A DNA stretch of 64,000 nucleotides, taken from UBA1431 sp002329665 (GTDB taxonomy: Bacteria; Bacillota; Clostridia; Christensenellales; UBA1431). A program made the translations under genes and the position numbers. Position 1 is the first letter of the stretch. Every line of letters begins with the position of its first letter. Location: positions 868,001 through 932,000 of the forward strand of contig JAXGXY010000001.1 of assembly GCA_040772545.1 (NCBI GenBank), written 5' to 3'. Under the pieces are notes generated by a model. That model was not told the DNA's origin, did not search any database, and saw only the letters and a list, made by a program, of their open reading frames with translations. Shown here one piece after another: positions 15,545-24,502 of this stretch.

Positions 15545-18100
15545 ATGGACGCGATGCGCAACAGCCATTACAGCGCCGGCCTGACGAGCGAAGAGGCAAG
15601 GGAACTGCAAAAGCGATTCGGCCGCAACGAGATCACGGCCCAAAAGAAGAAGAACCTGCTTGGCAAGATCGCGGAAGTCCTCTGTGAACCGATGTTCCTT
15701 CTGCTCATCGCCGCTGCGACCATCTATTTCATACTCGGCGAGCCGCTGGACGGCATCATCATGCTCGTCTTCGTCACCGGCATCATCAGCATCGACATCA
15801 TACAGCAATGGAAAACCGACCGGACGCTGCAGGCGCTCAAGGACCTGTCCGCCCCGCAGATCGGCGTGGTCCGGGACGGGGCGGAAAAGCGCATCCCCAG
15901 CGCGGAGCTGGTGCCGGGCGATTTGATGCTCATATCGGAAGGCGTCAAGATACCGGCCGACGGCCTTATCGTGAAGGCGAGCGACCTTAGCGTGGACGAA
16001 TCGTCCCTCACCGGCGAATCGGAAGGCGTGTGGAAGCTGCCGGCCGGCCAGGCGGACGTAGACGAGGGGGAATACTGGCGCAGGGACACCTGCTATGCGG
16101 GCACGCTGGTGACGCAGGGCACGGCGGAGGTGCTCGTAAAGAAGACGGGCCCCGATACGGAGTACGGCAGGATCGGCAAGGACGTCGCGGAGGCGCCCGA
16201 CAGGCCCACGCCGCTCGAGAAACAGACCGGGAAGCTCGTCAGGCTGAGCGCCGGCGTCGCGGCCGTGCTCTTCGCGCTGGTGAGCGCGGTCACGTACCTG
16301 AACGTATCGGGGCTCGCCTTCGGGGACAGGGTCATCCAGAGCGTGCTTTCCGGCATCACGCTGGCCATGGCCATGATCCCCGAGGAATTCCCGGTCATAC
16401 TCACGGTGTTCCTTTCGCTGGGCGCCTGGCGGCTCGCGAAGAAGCACTCGCTCGTCAGGCGGCTCCCGGCCGTGGAAACGCTGGGGGCGGTCTCCGTGCT
16501 CTGCGTAGACAAGACCGGGACGATCACGCTGAACCGGATGACGGTGCGGGAAACCTGGGCCGCAGGCGGCGATACAAAGGCCCTGTGCAGGGTCGCGGGG
16601 ATGGCCTGCGAGACCCAGGCCTACGACCCGATGGAAAAGGCCATCCTCTCCTATTGCGAGGAGCAAGGCGCCGGGGCGCTTTTTGACGGTGAACTGGTCC
16701 TCGAGTACCCGTTCACCAACGAGACCAGGATGATGGGGCACGTCTGGGGAAAAGGCGGCGGCGTCGTCATCGCGGCGAAGGGGTCGACCGAAAGCGTGAC
16801 GGAAATCTGCGCCATGACGGAAGAAGAACGCGAAAGCGTACAAGCGGCGGTCCTCAGGATGTCGGAAGAAGGGCTGCGCGTGATCGCGGTGGGGGAGATG
16901 CGGCTCGATGACCCGGCGTCCGTGCCCCAAACGTTGCAGGAATGCGAATTAAACTTTTGCGGCCTCATAGGCCTTGCCGACCCGCCGCGCGAGTCGGTGA
17001 AAGAGGACATCGCCCTGTGCGTCAGGGCCGGGATCCGCGTCGTGATGATCACCGGCGACAGCGGCGCGACCGCGGCGTCCATCGCCAGGCAGGTCGGCAT
17101 GCCGGGCTGCGATAAGATCGTCACCGGGAAAGAACTCGACGCCATGAACGACGGGGAACTCAGGGAGAGGGTGAGGGACGCGAGCATCTTCGCGCGCGTC
17201 GTGCCGGAGCATAAGATGCGCATCGTCAGGGCGTTCAGGGATAACGGGGACGTCGTGGCGATGACGGGGGACGGCGTGAACGACGCGCCCGCGCTCAAGT
17301 ACGCCGACATCGGCATCGCGATGGGCAAGCGCGGCTCGGAAGTGTCGAGGGAAGCGGCGGACCTCGTCCTGCTGGACGACAATTTTACGACCATCGTGCA
17401 GACCGTGCGCGACGGCAGGCGGATCTTTGACAACATCCGAAAGGCCGTAGGCTACGTCCTGGCCATACACGTGCCTATCGCGCTGGCCTCGCTGTTCGCG
17501 CCGATGCTGGGGCTGACGGCTTCGCTATTGATGCTGCTGCCGCTGCACATCGTGCTGCTGGAACTTATAATCGACCCGACGTGTTCCGTCGTGCTCGAAC
17601 GCCAGCCCGCCGAGAAAGACGTCATGGAGCGCCCGCCGCGCAAGGCCGGCGAGAAGATCATCGGCCCGGGCCTGCTGATCAAGAGCATCGCGCAGGGGCT
17701 GGCGCTCTTTGCCGCGTCGTTCGGGGCGTATTACCTGAGCCTTCTGGAGATTCCGTCAGAACCCGCGCTCGCGCGCACGATGGGCCTTGCGGTTCTCTTC
17801 CTGGGCAACGTCCTTCTGGTGATGGTCAACGCCTCGGACTCAGACACGGTCTTTGCTTCCATGCGGCGGCTGGGGCGCGACTGGGTCATGTGGATGGCGA
17901 GCGCGGGGACGGTCGCCCTCCTGCTGGTGATGGTCTATACGCCGCTGAACGCGTACCTCAGGCTCGCGCCGCTCTCCTTCGGCCGGCTGCTCCTCGTGGC
18001 GGGCGTCGCGGGCGCTGCCACGCTGTGGTACGAACTGGTCAAGCTGGCAAAGCGGCGGAAGGCCGGGGGCGGAAACAGCAGGCAGCGGCCTTTGGCGTAA
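15545..18100 (+). CDS. P-type cation ATPase, probable Ni2+/Co2+ exporter
   Basis: 851 residues. P-type ATPase landmarks: actuator TGES at 156-159, phosphorylation site DKTGT with D322, the MITGDSG segment, and the hinge motif MTGDGVNDAPALKYADIGIAMG. Overall it resembles the Ca2+-ATPase-like P2 group with a C-terminal set of membrane helices and no N-terminal metal-binding domain. The ion-site motif in helix M4 is PEEFP (279-283), where calcium pumps have PEGLP; an acidic residue replaces Gly, consistent with another ion. The NiCo riboswitch upstream points to nickel or cobalt export. The ATG at 15545 follows AACGGAGG; the longer open frame includes the riboswitch and is not coding. Confidence 0.9.
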   Translation: MDAMRNSHYSAGLTSEEARELQKRFGRNEITAQKKKNLLGKIAEVLCEPMFLLLIAAATIYFILGEPLDGIIMLVFVTGIISIDIIQQWKTDRTLQALKDLSAPQIGVVRDGAEKRIPSAELVPGDLMLISEGVKIPADGLIVKASDLSVDESSLTGESEGVWKLPAGQADVDEGEYWRRDTCYAGTLVTQGTAEVLVKKTGPDTEYGRIGKDVAEAPDRPTPLEKQTGKLVRLSAGVAAVLFALVSAVTYLNVSGLAFGDRVIQSVLSGITLAMAMIPEEFPVILTVFLSLGAWRLAKKHSLVRRLPAVETLGAVSVLCVDKTGTITLNRMTVRETWAAGGDTKALCRVAGMACETQAYDPMEKAILSYCEEQGAGALFDGELVLEYPFTNETRMMGHVWGKGGGVVIAAKGSTESVTEICAMTEEERESVQAAVLRMSEEGLRVIAVGEMRLDDPASVPQTLQECELNFCGLIGLADPPRESVKEDIALCVRAGIRVVMITGDSGATAASIARQVGMPGCDKIVTGKELDAMNDGELRERVRDASIFARVVPEHKMRIVRAFRDNGDVVAMTGDGVNDAPALKYADIGIAMGKRGSEVSREAADLVLLDDNFTTIVQTVRDGRRIFDNIRKAVGYVLAIHVPIALASLFAPMLGLTASLLMLLPLHIVLLELIIDPTCSVVLERQPAEKDVMERPPRKAGEKIIGPGLLIKSIAQGLALFAASFGAYYLSLLEIPSEPALARTMGLAVLFLGNVLLVMVNASDSDTVFASMRRLGRDWVMWMASAGTVALLLVMVYTPLNAYLRLAPLSFGRLLLVAGVAGAATLWYELVKLAKRRKAGGGNSRQRPLA

Positions 18101-18328
18101 AGGATTTATCCCCACCCGATACCGAATACGGGGCGTATTCGTGCCGATAAAGTGATCACGACGAAAAATAATAAATGGATATGAGGGGACAATCCCCACC
18201 CGCCCGAAATCACATCTCGCCTGCGCGGGCAAGAACATAGCAGAATATCCGTGAACTCGAGGGTTTAAGAGGACCGCTTCAATCCAATCCCGGCGAAACG
18301 GTGCCTGGAGCGGCGTTTCAACCTACAA

Positions 18329-18359
18329 GAAAAACCGATGCAACCGAAGTTTGCATCGG
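18329..18359 (-). terminator. Terminator after the SorC-type regulator
   Basis: CCGATGCAA (18335-18343) pairs perfectly with TTGCATCGG (18351-18359). On the minus strand the hairpin is followed by TTTTTCTTG. The remaining gap 18101-18328 holds nothing I can assign. Confidence 0.82.
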
Positions 18360-18390
18360 AAGGCCGCGGCGCGGCAGTCGCCTCAAAAGC

Positions 18391-19380
18391 CTATACCAGC
18401 CCGGAATCCCTGGCCTCGACCAAAAGCTTCGCGGTGTCGGAATCCGTGATGAGGACGTTGATGAAGCCGCCGTTGATCGCGGCCGTGATCGCGCGGACCT
18501 TTTCGGCGCCGTAAGCGACCCCGACGCGAAGGCCAATCTTCATATAGTCTTCCACTGGGATGCTCATCACCCGCTCGTTGATCTGCGGGTCGACGATTCT
18601 GCCTTCTATGTCGATGAAACGAAGGAGCACGTCGCCCACGCAGTTTTTCCCGAGCAGCATGTCGAAGTCCGCCTTGTTCAGCGACCCCACCTGCAGGAGC
18701 ATGTTGGTTTCGGTAAGCGCGCCGACCGATACGACAGAGACCTGGATGTTCGAATACAGCTTCTGTATCTCTTTGTACTGGCTTTCCTCCATGATGAGTT
18801 TCCTGAGGCCGGGGTTGTCCGGAATCGCGGGGGCGAAAAGCACGTGCGGCTCCCCGCCGAATATGCGGGCGAACTTGATCGTGATCTCGTCCGGTCTCGA
18901 AGAGATGTTGATCGTATTCATGCCGCCGGTGAGCTGGACGATTCGGATGTCGTGCTTTTCCTTGGCGGCCGGGGCTTCGCAGAGCTTGGCGATGGTTGTG
19001 CCATGTGAAACGCCGATGTTCCACCCTTCCTGAACGATCCCTTTGAGGTAGCGTATGCTGGTGGCGCTCAGCGTGCTCAGGTCGTTGCTGTCCACGACGA
19101 GGGCCTCCCTGAGGTTGAGCTTGCTTTCCAGTTCGCTCTCCAGCATCGCGTTGGAATTGTTGTAGCCGCGCACCCTGATTTCGACGACGCCCTCGGCGAG
19201 CGCCTTTTTCAGGAGCCGGTTCACCCTTTGCCGGGACATGCTGAACTTGTCGGCGATCTCCTGCTGGTTCAGGCCGATATTGTAATAATAATGGGCTACT
19301 TTCACCATGTCGCGGCTGTCAAAACGCATATCCGCCTCCATCATTTCCAGGGCATTGTCGAAAATCGTTACGCTATCCAT
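18391..19380 (-). CDS. SorC/DeoR-type sugar-responsive transcriptional regulator
   Basis: 329 residues. The N-terminal part has a helix-turn-helix around residues 35-60 (LNQQEIADKFSMSRQRVNRLLKKA segment). The rest is the SorC sugar-phosphate binding domain: GVSHGTTIAKL, VQLTGGMN, and GVAYGAEKVRAI near residue 285. These regulators sense a phosphorylated sugar made by a kinase of the pathway. It diverges from a sugar kinase, aldolase and dehydrogenase operon, which it very probably controls. Confidence 0.9.
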   Translation of the reverse strand: MDSVTIFDNALEMMEADMRFDSRDMVKVAHYYYNIGLNQQEIADKFSMSRQRVNRLLKKALAEGVVEIRVRGYNNSNAMLESELESKLNLREALVVDSNDLSTLSATSIRYLKGIVQEGWNIGVSHGTTIAKLCEAPAAKEKHDIRIVQLTGGMNTINISSRPDEITIKFARIFGGEPHVLFAPAIPDNPGLRKLIMEESQYKEIQKLYSNIQVSVVSVGALTETNMLLQVGSLNKADFDMLLGKNCVGDVLLRFIDIEGRIVDPQINERVMSIPVEDYMKIGLRVGVAYGAEKVRAITAAINGGFINVLITDSDTAKLLVEARDSGLV

Positions 19381-19523
19381 TTTATCAGCAATGCATCGAT
19401 TGTCAATGCATTCGTTTTTAGAGCAAGCAGATCATACGAAAAACGGAATATTTTCATGTCAACACGCCGATTGCGATACGCACGCCCGAATGAAAATTAT
19501 ATCGGTGTTTTAGCACATACCTA

Positions 19524-19601
19524 TTGACAAAAGACCATAAGTTGATAAAATGTAACCACACAACATAAGATTAGTAAGCGAGCATATGTAACATTTCATA
19601 T
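19524..19601 (+). promoter_or_regulatory. Promoter and possible operator of the sugar operon
   Basis: TTGACA (19524-19529) and TAAAAT (19546-19551) with a 16-base spacer point to the kinase gene. An ATATG-N8-CATAT dyad (19584-19601) lies just downstream and could be the SorC-type operator. The gap 19381-19725 contains no gene. Confidence 0.55.
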
Positions 19602-19725
19602 CTATAGCGCCGGGACGGCGTGTAAAGGGGCCGGCGAAGGAGGCCAAACTTCCATATGTTGAACATAAAGAGTGCTCGTGCATCAGGCAACGGGACTATC
19701 GAAAAATAGACAGGAGGAATTCAAC

Positions 19726-21294
19726 ATGGCAAACCAGTATGTTCTGGGCGTCGACTTCGGAACCACAGGTACGAAATCCGTGGTGTACGACCTCAAGGGA
19801 AACGAGATCGGGCAGGACTATTTTAACACGACCACCACCTATCCCCGTCCGGGCTGGTACTCCCAGGATCCAGCCGACATCGTGGAAAAATCCTTCCTTT
19901 CCGCCAAGGGCGCCATTGCCGCCGCCGGCGTCAAGGCTGAGGAAATCATCGGCGTGAGCTTCACGCACATCTGTACGTCGTTCGTACCCGTGGACAAGGA
20001 CGGCAACTTCCTCTACAACATACTTCTGTGGTGCGACATGCGCGGCGCGGATCAGTTCCCCTACATCAGGGATTGCTGGGACAAAGCCGGCATCGACGAA
20101 GTCGCGGACTATGCGATGACGGGCTTCCCGCTGGGAACGCTGCCGACGCTTTCCAAGGTCCTCTGGTTCAGGAAGAATTTCCCGGAACTCTGGGAAAAAA
20201 CCGACAAGATCGTTGGCATGCACGCGATGCTGTGTAAGGCGTTCACGGGCGAGAACTACTTCGACGACAAACCGGGCATCGCGTATTCCAAGATCGCCGA
20301 CGCGACGAAGTTCGAGTACAACCCCGAATGGGCGAAGATGTACGACCTCGACGTCGGCCTGTACTGCGATCGCGTCGACACGGGCACCCTCTGCGGCCAT
20401 ATTCCCAAGGACGTCGCCGAGAAGACCGGGCTGAAGGAAGGCACCCCGGTATACGCGGGCGCCGGCGATCAGCGCTGCGCCTGCACCGGCCTGGGCGTTA
20501 CCCGCGACGGAATGATGTCGCTGTGCGTGGGCACCGCGGGCGTTGCGCACGCGTACTGCAGCCGTCCTGTACGCCATAAGGGCGGCAAAATCCAGATCCT
20601 CGGCCACTGCTGCCCCGGCATCTGGCAGATAGAAGCCAACTCCAGCTCCGCTGCGAGCTCCGTCGAATGGTTCAAGGAGCACTTCTGCCAGCTGGAGGAC
20701 GCCAACGCGAAGCTGATGGGCACTTCCGTGTTCAACGCGCTGACCGAACTGGCCAGCAAGTCGCCCGTTGGCTCCAAAGGCCTGATTTACACCGCCTGGA
20801 TGGCCGGCGCAGACTGCCCGCGCTTCAACTACGATGCACGCGCCACGTTCACCGGCCTGACCTTCGCCCACGGCAAGAGCGACATGATCCGTTCGGTCAT
20901 GGAAGGCGTCGCGATGGAGATCAAGAGCATGATTATCGGTATCGAGGAGACGATCGAGCAGGACGTCAACCAGATCCGTGTGACCGGCGGCGGCGCGAAG
21001 TCCGACTTCTGGAACCAGATCATGGCCGACGTTTTCAACAAGCAGATGGAAACCATCAAGTGCGCCGAAGCGACTTCCCTGGGCGCCGCCATGTGCGCGG
21101 CCGTCGGACAGGGCGTGTACAAGGACCTGCAGGAAGCCGCGGCCAACATGGTCCAGGTCGACAAGCGGTTCGACCCCATCCCGGCAAACGTCGAGATCTA
21201 TGCGGAGCTGTTCGACCTGTACAACAGGTTCTTTGCCGCAACGACCCCCGACTTCTTCCCGGGGCTCAACAAATTCCAGCAAGAACGCGTGTAA
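19726..21294 (+). CDS. FGGY-family carbohydrate kinase
   Basis: A sugar kinase of 522 residues with the actin-like ATPase fold. The N-terminal phosphate loop is DFGTTGTKSVVYD. The domain 1 segment WCDMRG, the GAGDQRCACTGLG motif near residue 245 and the C-terminal RVTGGGAKSDFWNQIMADVF signature (~420-440) are typical of FGGY kinases, closest in layout to xylulokinase/ribulokinase relatives. The exact sugar cannot be read from sequence. AGGAGGAA at 19712 sets the ATG at 19726. It is the first gene of an operon with a DeoC-type aldolase and an Fe-dependent dehydrogenase, under a SorC regulator; LsrR/LsrK of AI-2 uptake is a formal parallel, but the aldolase here is DeoC-like. No transporter is nearby. 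Confidence 0.88.
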   Translation: MANQYVLGVDFGTTGTKSVVYDLKGNEIGQDYFNTTTTYPRPGWYSQDPADIVEKSFLSAKGAIAAAGVKAEEIIGVSFTHICTSFVPVDKDGNFLYNILLWCDMRGADQFPYIRDCWDKAGIDEVADYAMTGFPLGTLPTLSKVLWFRKNFPELWEKTDKIVGMHAMLCKAFTGENYFDDKPGIAYSKIADATKFEYNPEWAKMYDLDVGLYCDRVDTGTLCGHIPKDVAEKTGLKEGTPVYAGAGDQRCACTGLGVTRDGMMSLCVGTAGVAHAYCSRPVRHKGGKIQILGHCCPGIWQIEANSSSAASSVEWFKEHFCQLEDANAKLMGTSVFNALTELASKSPVGSKGLIYTAWMAGADCPRFNYDARATFTGLTFAHGKSDMIRSVMEGVAMEIKSMIIGIEETIEQDVNQIRVTGGGAKSDFWNQIMADVFNKQMETIKCAEATSLGAAMCAAVGQGVYKDLQEAAANMVQVDKRFDPIPANVEIYAELFDLYNRFFAATTPDFFPGLNKFQQERV

Positions 21295-21459
21295 CCGACC
21301 TCCATCTCTCGTTCTTAGTCGGCGGCCCCTGCGACCTTCGCGGGGGCCGCGGCGAGAGAACTTTGCAAGCCACGCGCCGGGAGCAGTTAACTTTTTTAGC
21401 AGGAAGCCGCGGCCGCCGGCGCGGGACGAAATAAAAAATGTCAAAGGTGTGATTCAGTA

Positions 21460-22179
21460 ATGGTCGATCTGTCCAAGATGGATAAAAAGTCAATCGGAAA
21501 ATGTTTTGATCTCGCGTGCCTGCCCAAGAATACGACGGAAGAGGTCGTTCGCGCAGGGGCAAAGGACGCGATTGCCTACAACACGAACGTGTTCCAGGTT
21601 TCCAGTCCCTTCTGGCTCCCGGTCGTCTTAGAGGAACTCAAGGGCACGGACATCAAGCCTTCCTGCTGCATCGCGTTCCCCTTCGGCTCGACGACAGCGT
21701 ACGCGAAGGCAAAAGAGACCGAGCAGGCGGTGGAATGGGGCGCAAAGTCCCTCGACATGGCGATGAACATCGGCGCCCTGATGTCGGGCGACTTTAAGTC
21801 GGTCGAAAAGGAACTGAAGGATTTCGTGACGGCGGCGCAGGGAATGGACACAAAGGTAATCATAGACGTCGCGTTCCTTAAGGACGACGAAATCGCCGCG
21901 GCCACGAAGATGATAGTGGAAGCGGGCGTCAATTACGCGAAGACCGCCACCGGCCAGTACCAGGGCCCGACGATGGAACAGTTCCTCATCATGCGCGACG
22001 TCTGCGCGGGGACGGCCACCAAAACGAAGGTTTCGGGCGTGAAGTTCCCCCGTCCGCAGAACGCGTACAACTTCCTGATGGCCGGCGCGGACCTCATCGG
22101 GACCCGCGCGGCCCCTGAGATCATCGACGCGCTGGACACCATGCGCGCCGTCGGGATCGTTCCTCCGTATAAACCCTGA
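21460..22179 (+). CDS. DeoC-family class I aldolase
   Basis: 239 residues, TIM-barrel aldolase of the deoxyribose-phosphate aldolase family. The Schiff-base lysine is K161 in YAKTATG, the second active-site lysine is K190 in KTKVSGV, and D99 (SLDMAMN) matches the acidic partner. The family splits deoxysugar phosphates with acetaldehyde as a product, but many paralogues act on other sugar phosphates. With a kinase upstream and an alcohol dehydrogenase downstream, the simple reading is: phosphorylate the sugar, split it, reduce the aldehyde product. A G+C-rich stem-loop (21323-21349) lies between kinase and aldolase and may adjust expression. The start follows AAAGGTG. Confidence 0.85.
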   Translation: MVDLSKMDKKSIGKCFDLACLPKNTTEEVVRAGAKDAIAYNTNVFQVSSPFWLPVVLEELKGTDIKPSCCIAFPFGSTTAYAKAKETEQAVEWGAKSLDMAMNIGALMSGDFKSVEKELKDFVTAAQGMDTKVIIDVAFLKDDEIAAATKMIVEAGVNYAKTATGQYQGPTMEQFLIMRDVCAGTATKTKVSGVKFPRPQNAYNFLMAGADLIGTRAAPEIIDALDTMRAVGIVPPYKP

Positions 22180-22316
22180 CATCGAATACAGTTCATCAAC
22201 GATCCACAGCTAGCGGCCGGCACGGACAAACTTCGGGCCGGTCGCTCGCACTATAACGGGCGCTGCGCATTGGTACGTCAGCGCAGCTATGAATCCGGGG
22301 AATAAGGAGGAAACAC

Positions 22317-23468
22317 ATGGAATTCACATTTATTGCGCCTTCGAAAACCATTTACAAGACGGGCGCGCTGGATGAGATCGGAAAACATATCGAAGGCATC
22401 GGATCGCGGTTCCTTATCGTGATCGACCCCGTTTTTGAAAAGAACGGAACGCTTTCGAAACTGGAAAAGCAGTTGGATGCGCTGGGCATCGCCCATACGA
22501 GCTATCTTGGCGTGGTGGGCGAGCCGGACGTCTCCAATGTGGACGAGGCGTCGGCGCAGGCGATAGAGTTCGGATGCGATGTGGTGATGTCCGTCGGCGG
22601 CGGCAGCGTGCTGGATGTCGGCAAAGCGTCGGCGGGGGTTATCACGAACGGGACCCCGGTGAAGGATTATCTCGAATACGTGGGCACCGGCCGCAAGGTC
22701 GTGAATCCGCCGCTTCCCTTCATCGCGGTGCCGACCACGGCCGGGACCGGCGCGGAGGTAACCAAACTCGCGGTCATCGGTTCCAAAAAAGAGCATTTCA
22801 AGCGCAGCATGCGCGACGACCAGCTCATCGCGAACCTGTGCATCATCGACCCGCGGCTCTGCGTGAGCGCGCCGCCCAAGGTCACGGCCATCACGGGGAT
22901 CGACGCCATGACCCATTGCATGGAGTCGTACGCGACGTGGAAGGCCACACCCATCACGAAGCCGCTTTCGCTCAGGGGGATCGAACTCGCAGGCAGGTAC
23001 CTCAAAAGGGCATACGACAACGGGGAGGACATCGAGGCGCGCGAGGGCATGTCGCTGGCCGCGTACATGGGCGGTCTCGCGTTCTCGAACAGCGGCAACG
23101 GCGCCGCGCACGGGCTGGGCATGGCGCTCAACGTGTATTTCCCCATACCGCACGGGCTGGGCGTGGGCATCACGCTGCCCTATGTCATGGAGATCAACGC
23201 AGAAGAAGACCCGACCCTGTATGACCCGGTCGGAGAGGTACTGCTCCGGAAGCGTTTCAATACGCCCGGGGACGGGACGAAGGCCGCGATCGAGTTTATC
23301 AGGGAACTCAACGCCCACATCGGGATACCGGCCGACATCAAATGGCTGGGCGCCAGTGCGGAAATGGCCAGGACCATGGGGGAGAAATGTTTCGGAAACA
23401 GCATGAGCTGCAACCCCGTACAGCTTGAAGCCCAAAAGTGGGGAGCATTGTTTGAAAGGCTCCGTTAA
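22317..23468 (+). CDS. Iron-containing alcohol dehydrogenase
   Basis: 383 residues of the Fe-ADH (type III) family. The nucleotide site GGGSVLDVGK is near residue 95. The metal ligands lie in DAMTHCMESY (Asp and His, near 200), NGAAHGLGMAL and PHGLGVGITLP (two further His, near 260-285). It follows the aldolase gene with AAGGAGG before the ATG. The likely job is NAD(P)H-dependent reduction of the aldehyde that the aldolase releases, but oxidation of a sugar alcohol is equally possible. Confidence 0.9.
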   Translation: MEFTFIAPSKTIYKTGALDEIGKHIEGIGSRFLIVIDPVFEKNGTLSKLEKQLDALGIAHTSYLGVVGEPDVSNVDEASAQAIEFGCDVVMSVGGGSVLDVGKASAGVITNGTPVKDYLEYVGTGRKVVNPPLPFIAVPTTAGTGAEVTKLAVIGSKKEHFKRSMRDDQLIANLCIIDPRLCVSAPPKVTAITGIDAMTHCMESYATWKATPITKPLSLRGIELAGRYLKRAYDNGEDIEAREGMSLAAYMGGLAFSNSGNGAAHGLGMALNVYFPIPHGLGVGITLPYVMEINAEEDPTLYDPVGEVLLRKRFNTPGDGTKAAIEFIRELNAHIGIPADIKWLGASAEMARTMGEKCFGNSMSCNPVQLEAQKWGALFERLR

Positions 23469-23586
23469 CACAGCCGCGGGATGCGTGATTATTAATGCGC
23501 TAAGCCGAGAAAATCACCATGCGCGATGCCGGGATCGCGCCACCGAATAGCCAATACCGGGGACGAATGCACACGCCCCTTCGGCA

Positions 23587-23618
23587 GCCGCCCAGGATAC
23601 TCCGGGCGGCCGCCGCTA
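23587..23618 (+). terminator. Weak terminator-like hairpin after the dehydrogenase
   Basis: GCCGCCC (23587-23593) pairs with GGGCGGC (23604-23610), then CGCCGCTATTTTGG. The U-run is short. Confidence 0.4.
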
Positions 23619-23665
23619 TTTTGGTGAAAAAGCGATATACTTCTGTTTCGATAAAAAGCCCGCCG

Positions 23666-24193
23666 TCATCTTCCGTACGCTTCGAAATAGACCTTCGCGT
23701 GGGGCAGTTGCGGCTCGGGATGCGGCGTTTTGGCCTCGTCGGCATAGCCGAAGGCGATGATCGTCTCCACGGCGTATTCTTCGGGGACGCCGAGCGCGTC
23801 CCTGACATAGTCCTCCGCTTTCACGTCCCGTGAATGCTGCCGCCCGCGCACCTGGATCCAGCAGGATCCGACGCCCAGCGCGTGCGCCGTGAGCTGCATG
23901 ATCACCGAGGCGATCGAGGCGTCTTCGACCCAGGCTTCGCAGGCTGCGGTATCCGCCAGCACGACCACGGCCGCCGCCGCGCCCTTCAAAAACGCCGAGC
24001 CGTGCTCCTTGCAGGCGGCCAGTTTCATGAGCGCCGCCCGGTCCGTCACAACGACGAACTGCCAGGGCCGGGTTCCCCGCGACGACGGGGACAGCAGCGC
24101 GCTCTTGAGGATCGTTTCCAGTTTTTCCTCTTCCAGCGGCCTGTCCTGATACTTGCGTATGCTCCTGCGTGTTTTCAGAAGTTCGATAAACAT
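23666..24193 (-). CDS. Nitroreductase family protein
   Basis: 175 residues, an FMN-dependent NAD(P)H oxidoreductase fold. FMN-binding RRSIRKYQDRPL starts at residue 9, SPSSRGTRPWQFVVV follows near 36, and GVGSCWIQVRG near 115 contacts the flavin. The physiological substrate is unknown. The ATG at 24193 has GAGGG upstream; the frame stays open to 24331, but that part does not align with the family. It converges with the dehydrogenase operon and stands alone. Confidence 0.9.
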   Translation of the reverse strand: MFIELLKTRRSIRKYQDRPLEEEKLETILKSALLSPSSRGTRPWQFVVVTDRAALMKLAACKEHGSAFLKGAAAAVVVLADTAACEAWVEDASIASVIMQLTAHALGVGSCWIQVRGRQHSRDVKAEDYVRDALGVPEEYAVETIIAFGYADEAKTPHPEPQLPHAKVYFEAYGR

Positions 24194-24502
24194 TTGGCAA
24201 CCCTCTTTTGCTGAATACTGTCTTTGCTTGTACGTACTTTTAACTGATTCTACCATTATTGACCAAACAGCAGAAGGAAAATAGAGAAATTTTACGGGTG
24301 CGCGGCGATTTTCAGGCGTTGTTGGCAGCAAAAGCGAAGCATCACGGTATGATGCCGCGCGCCGGGGAACGCGGCCGGAGAAGCCGGCTGACTGCCGTCA
24401 TCGGCGCCGCAGCCGGCGTTTCTGCTTTGCCGCCGTTGTGGTATAATACGGTAACGGCCTTATGGGCGCTAAACGATAGACGACAGGGACGGGAGATAGG
24501 AA

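Noticed and set aside
19696..21444. Minus-strand open frame of about 580 codons opposite the sugar kinase
   Set aside because: It is a shadow caused by high G+C codon usage; no domain or ribosome binding site.
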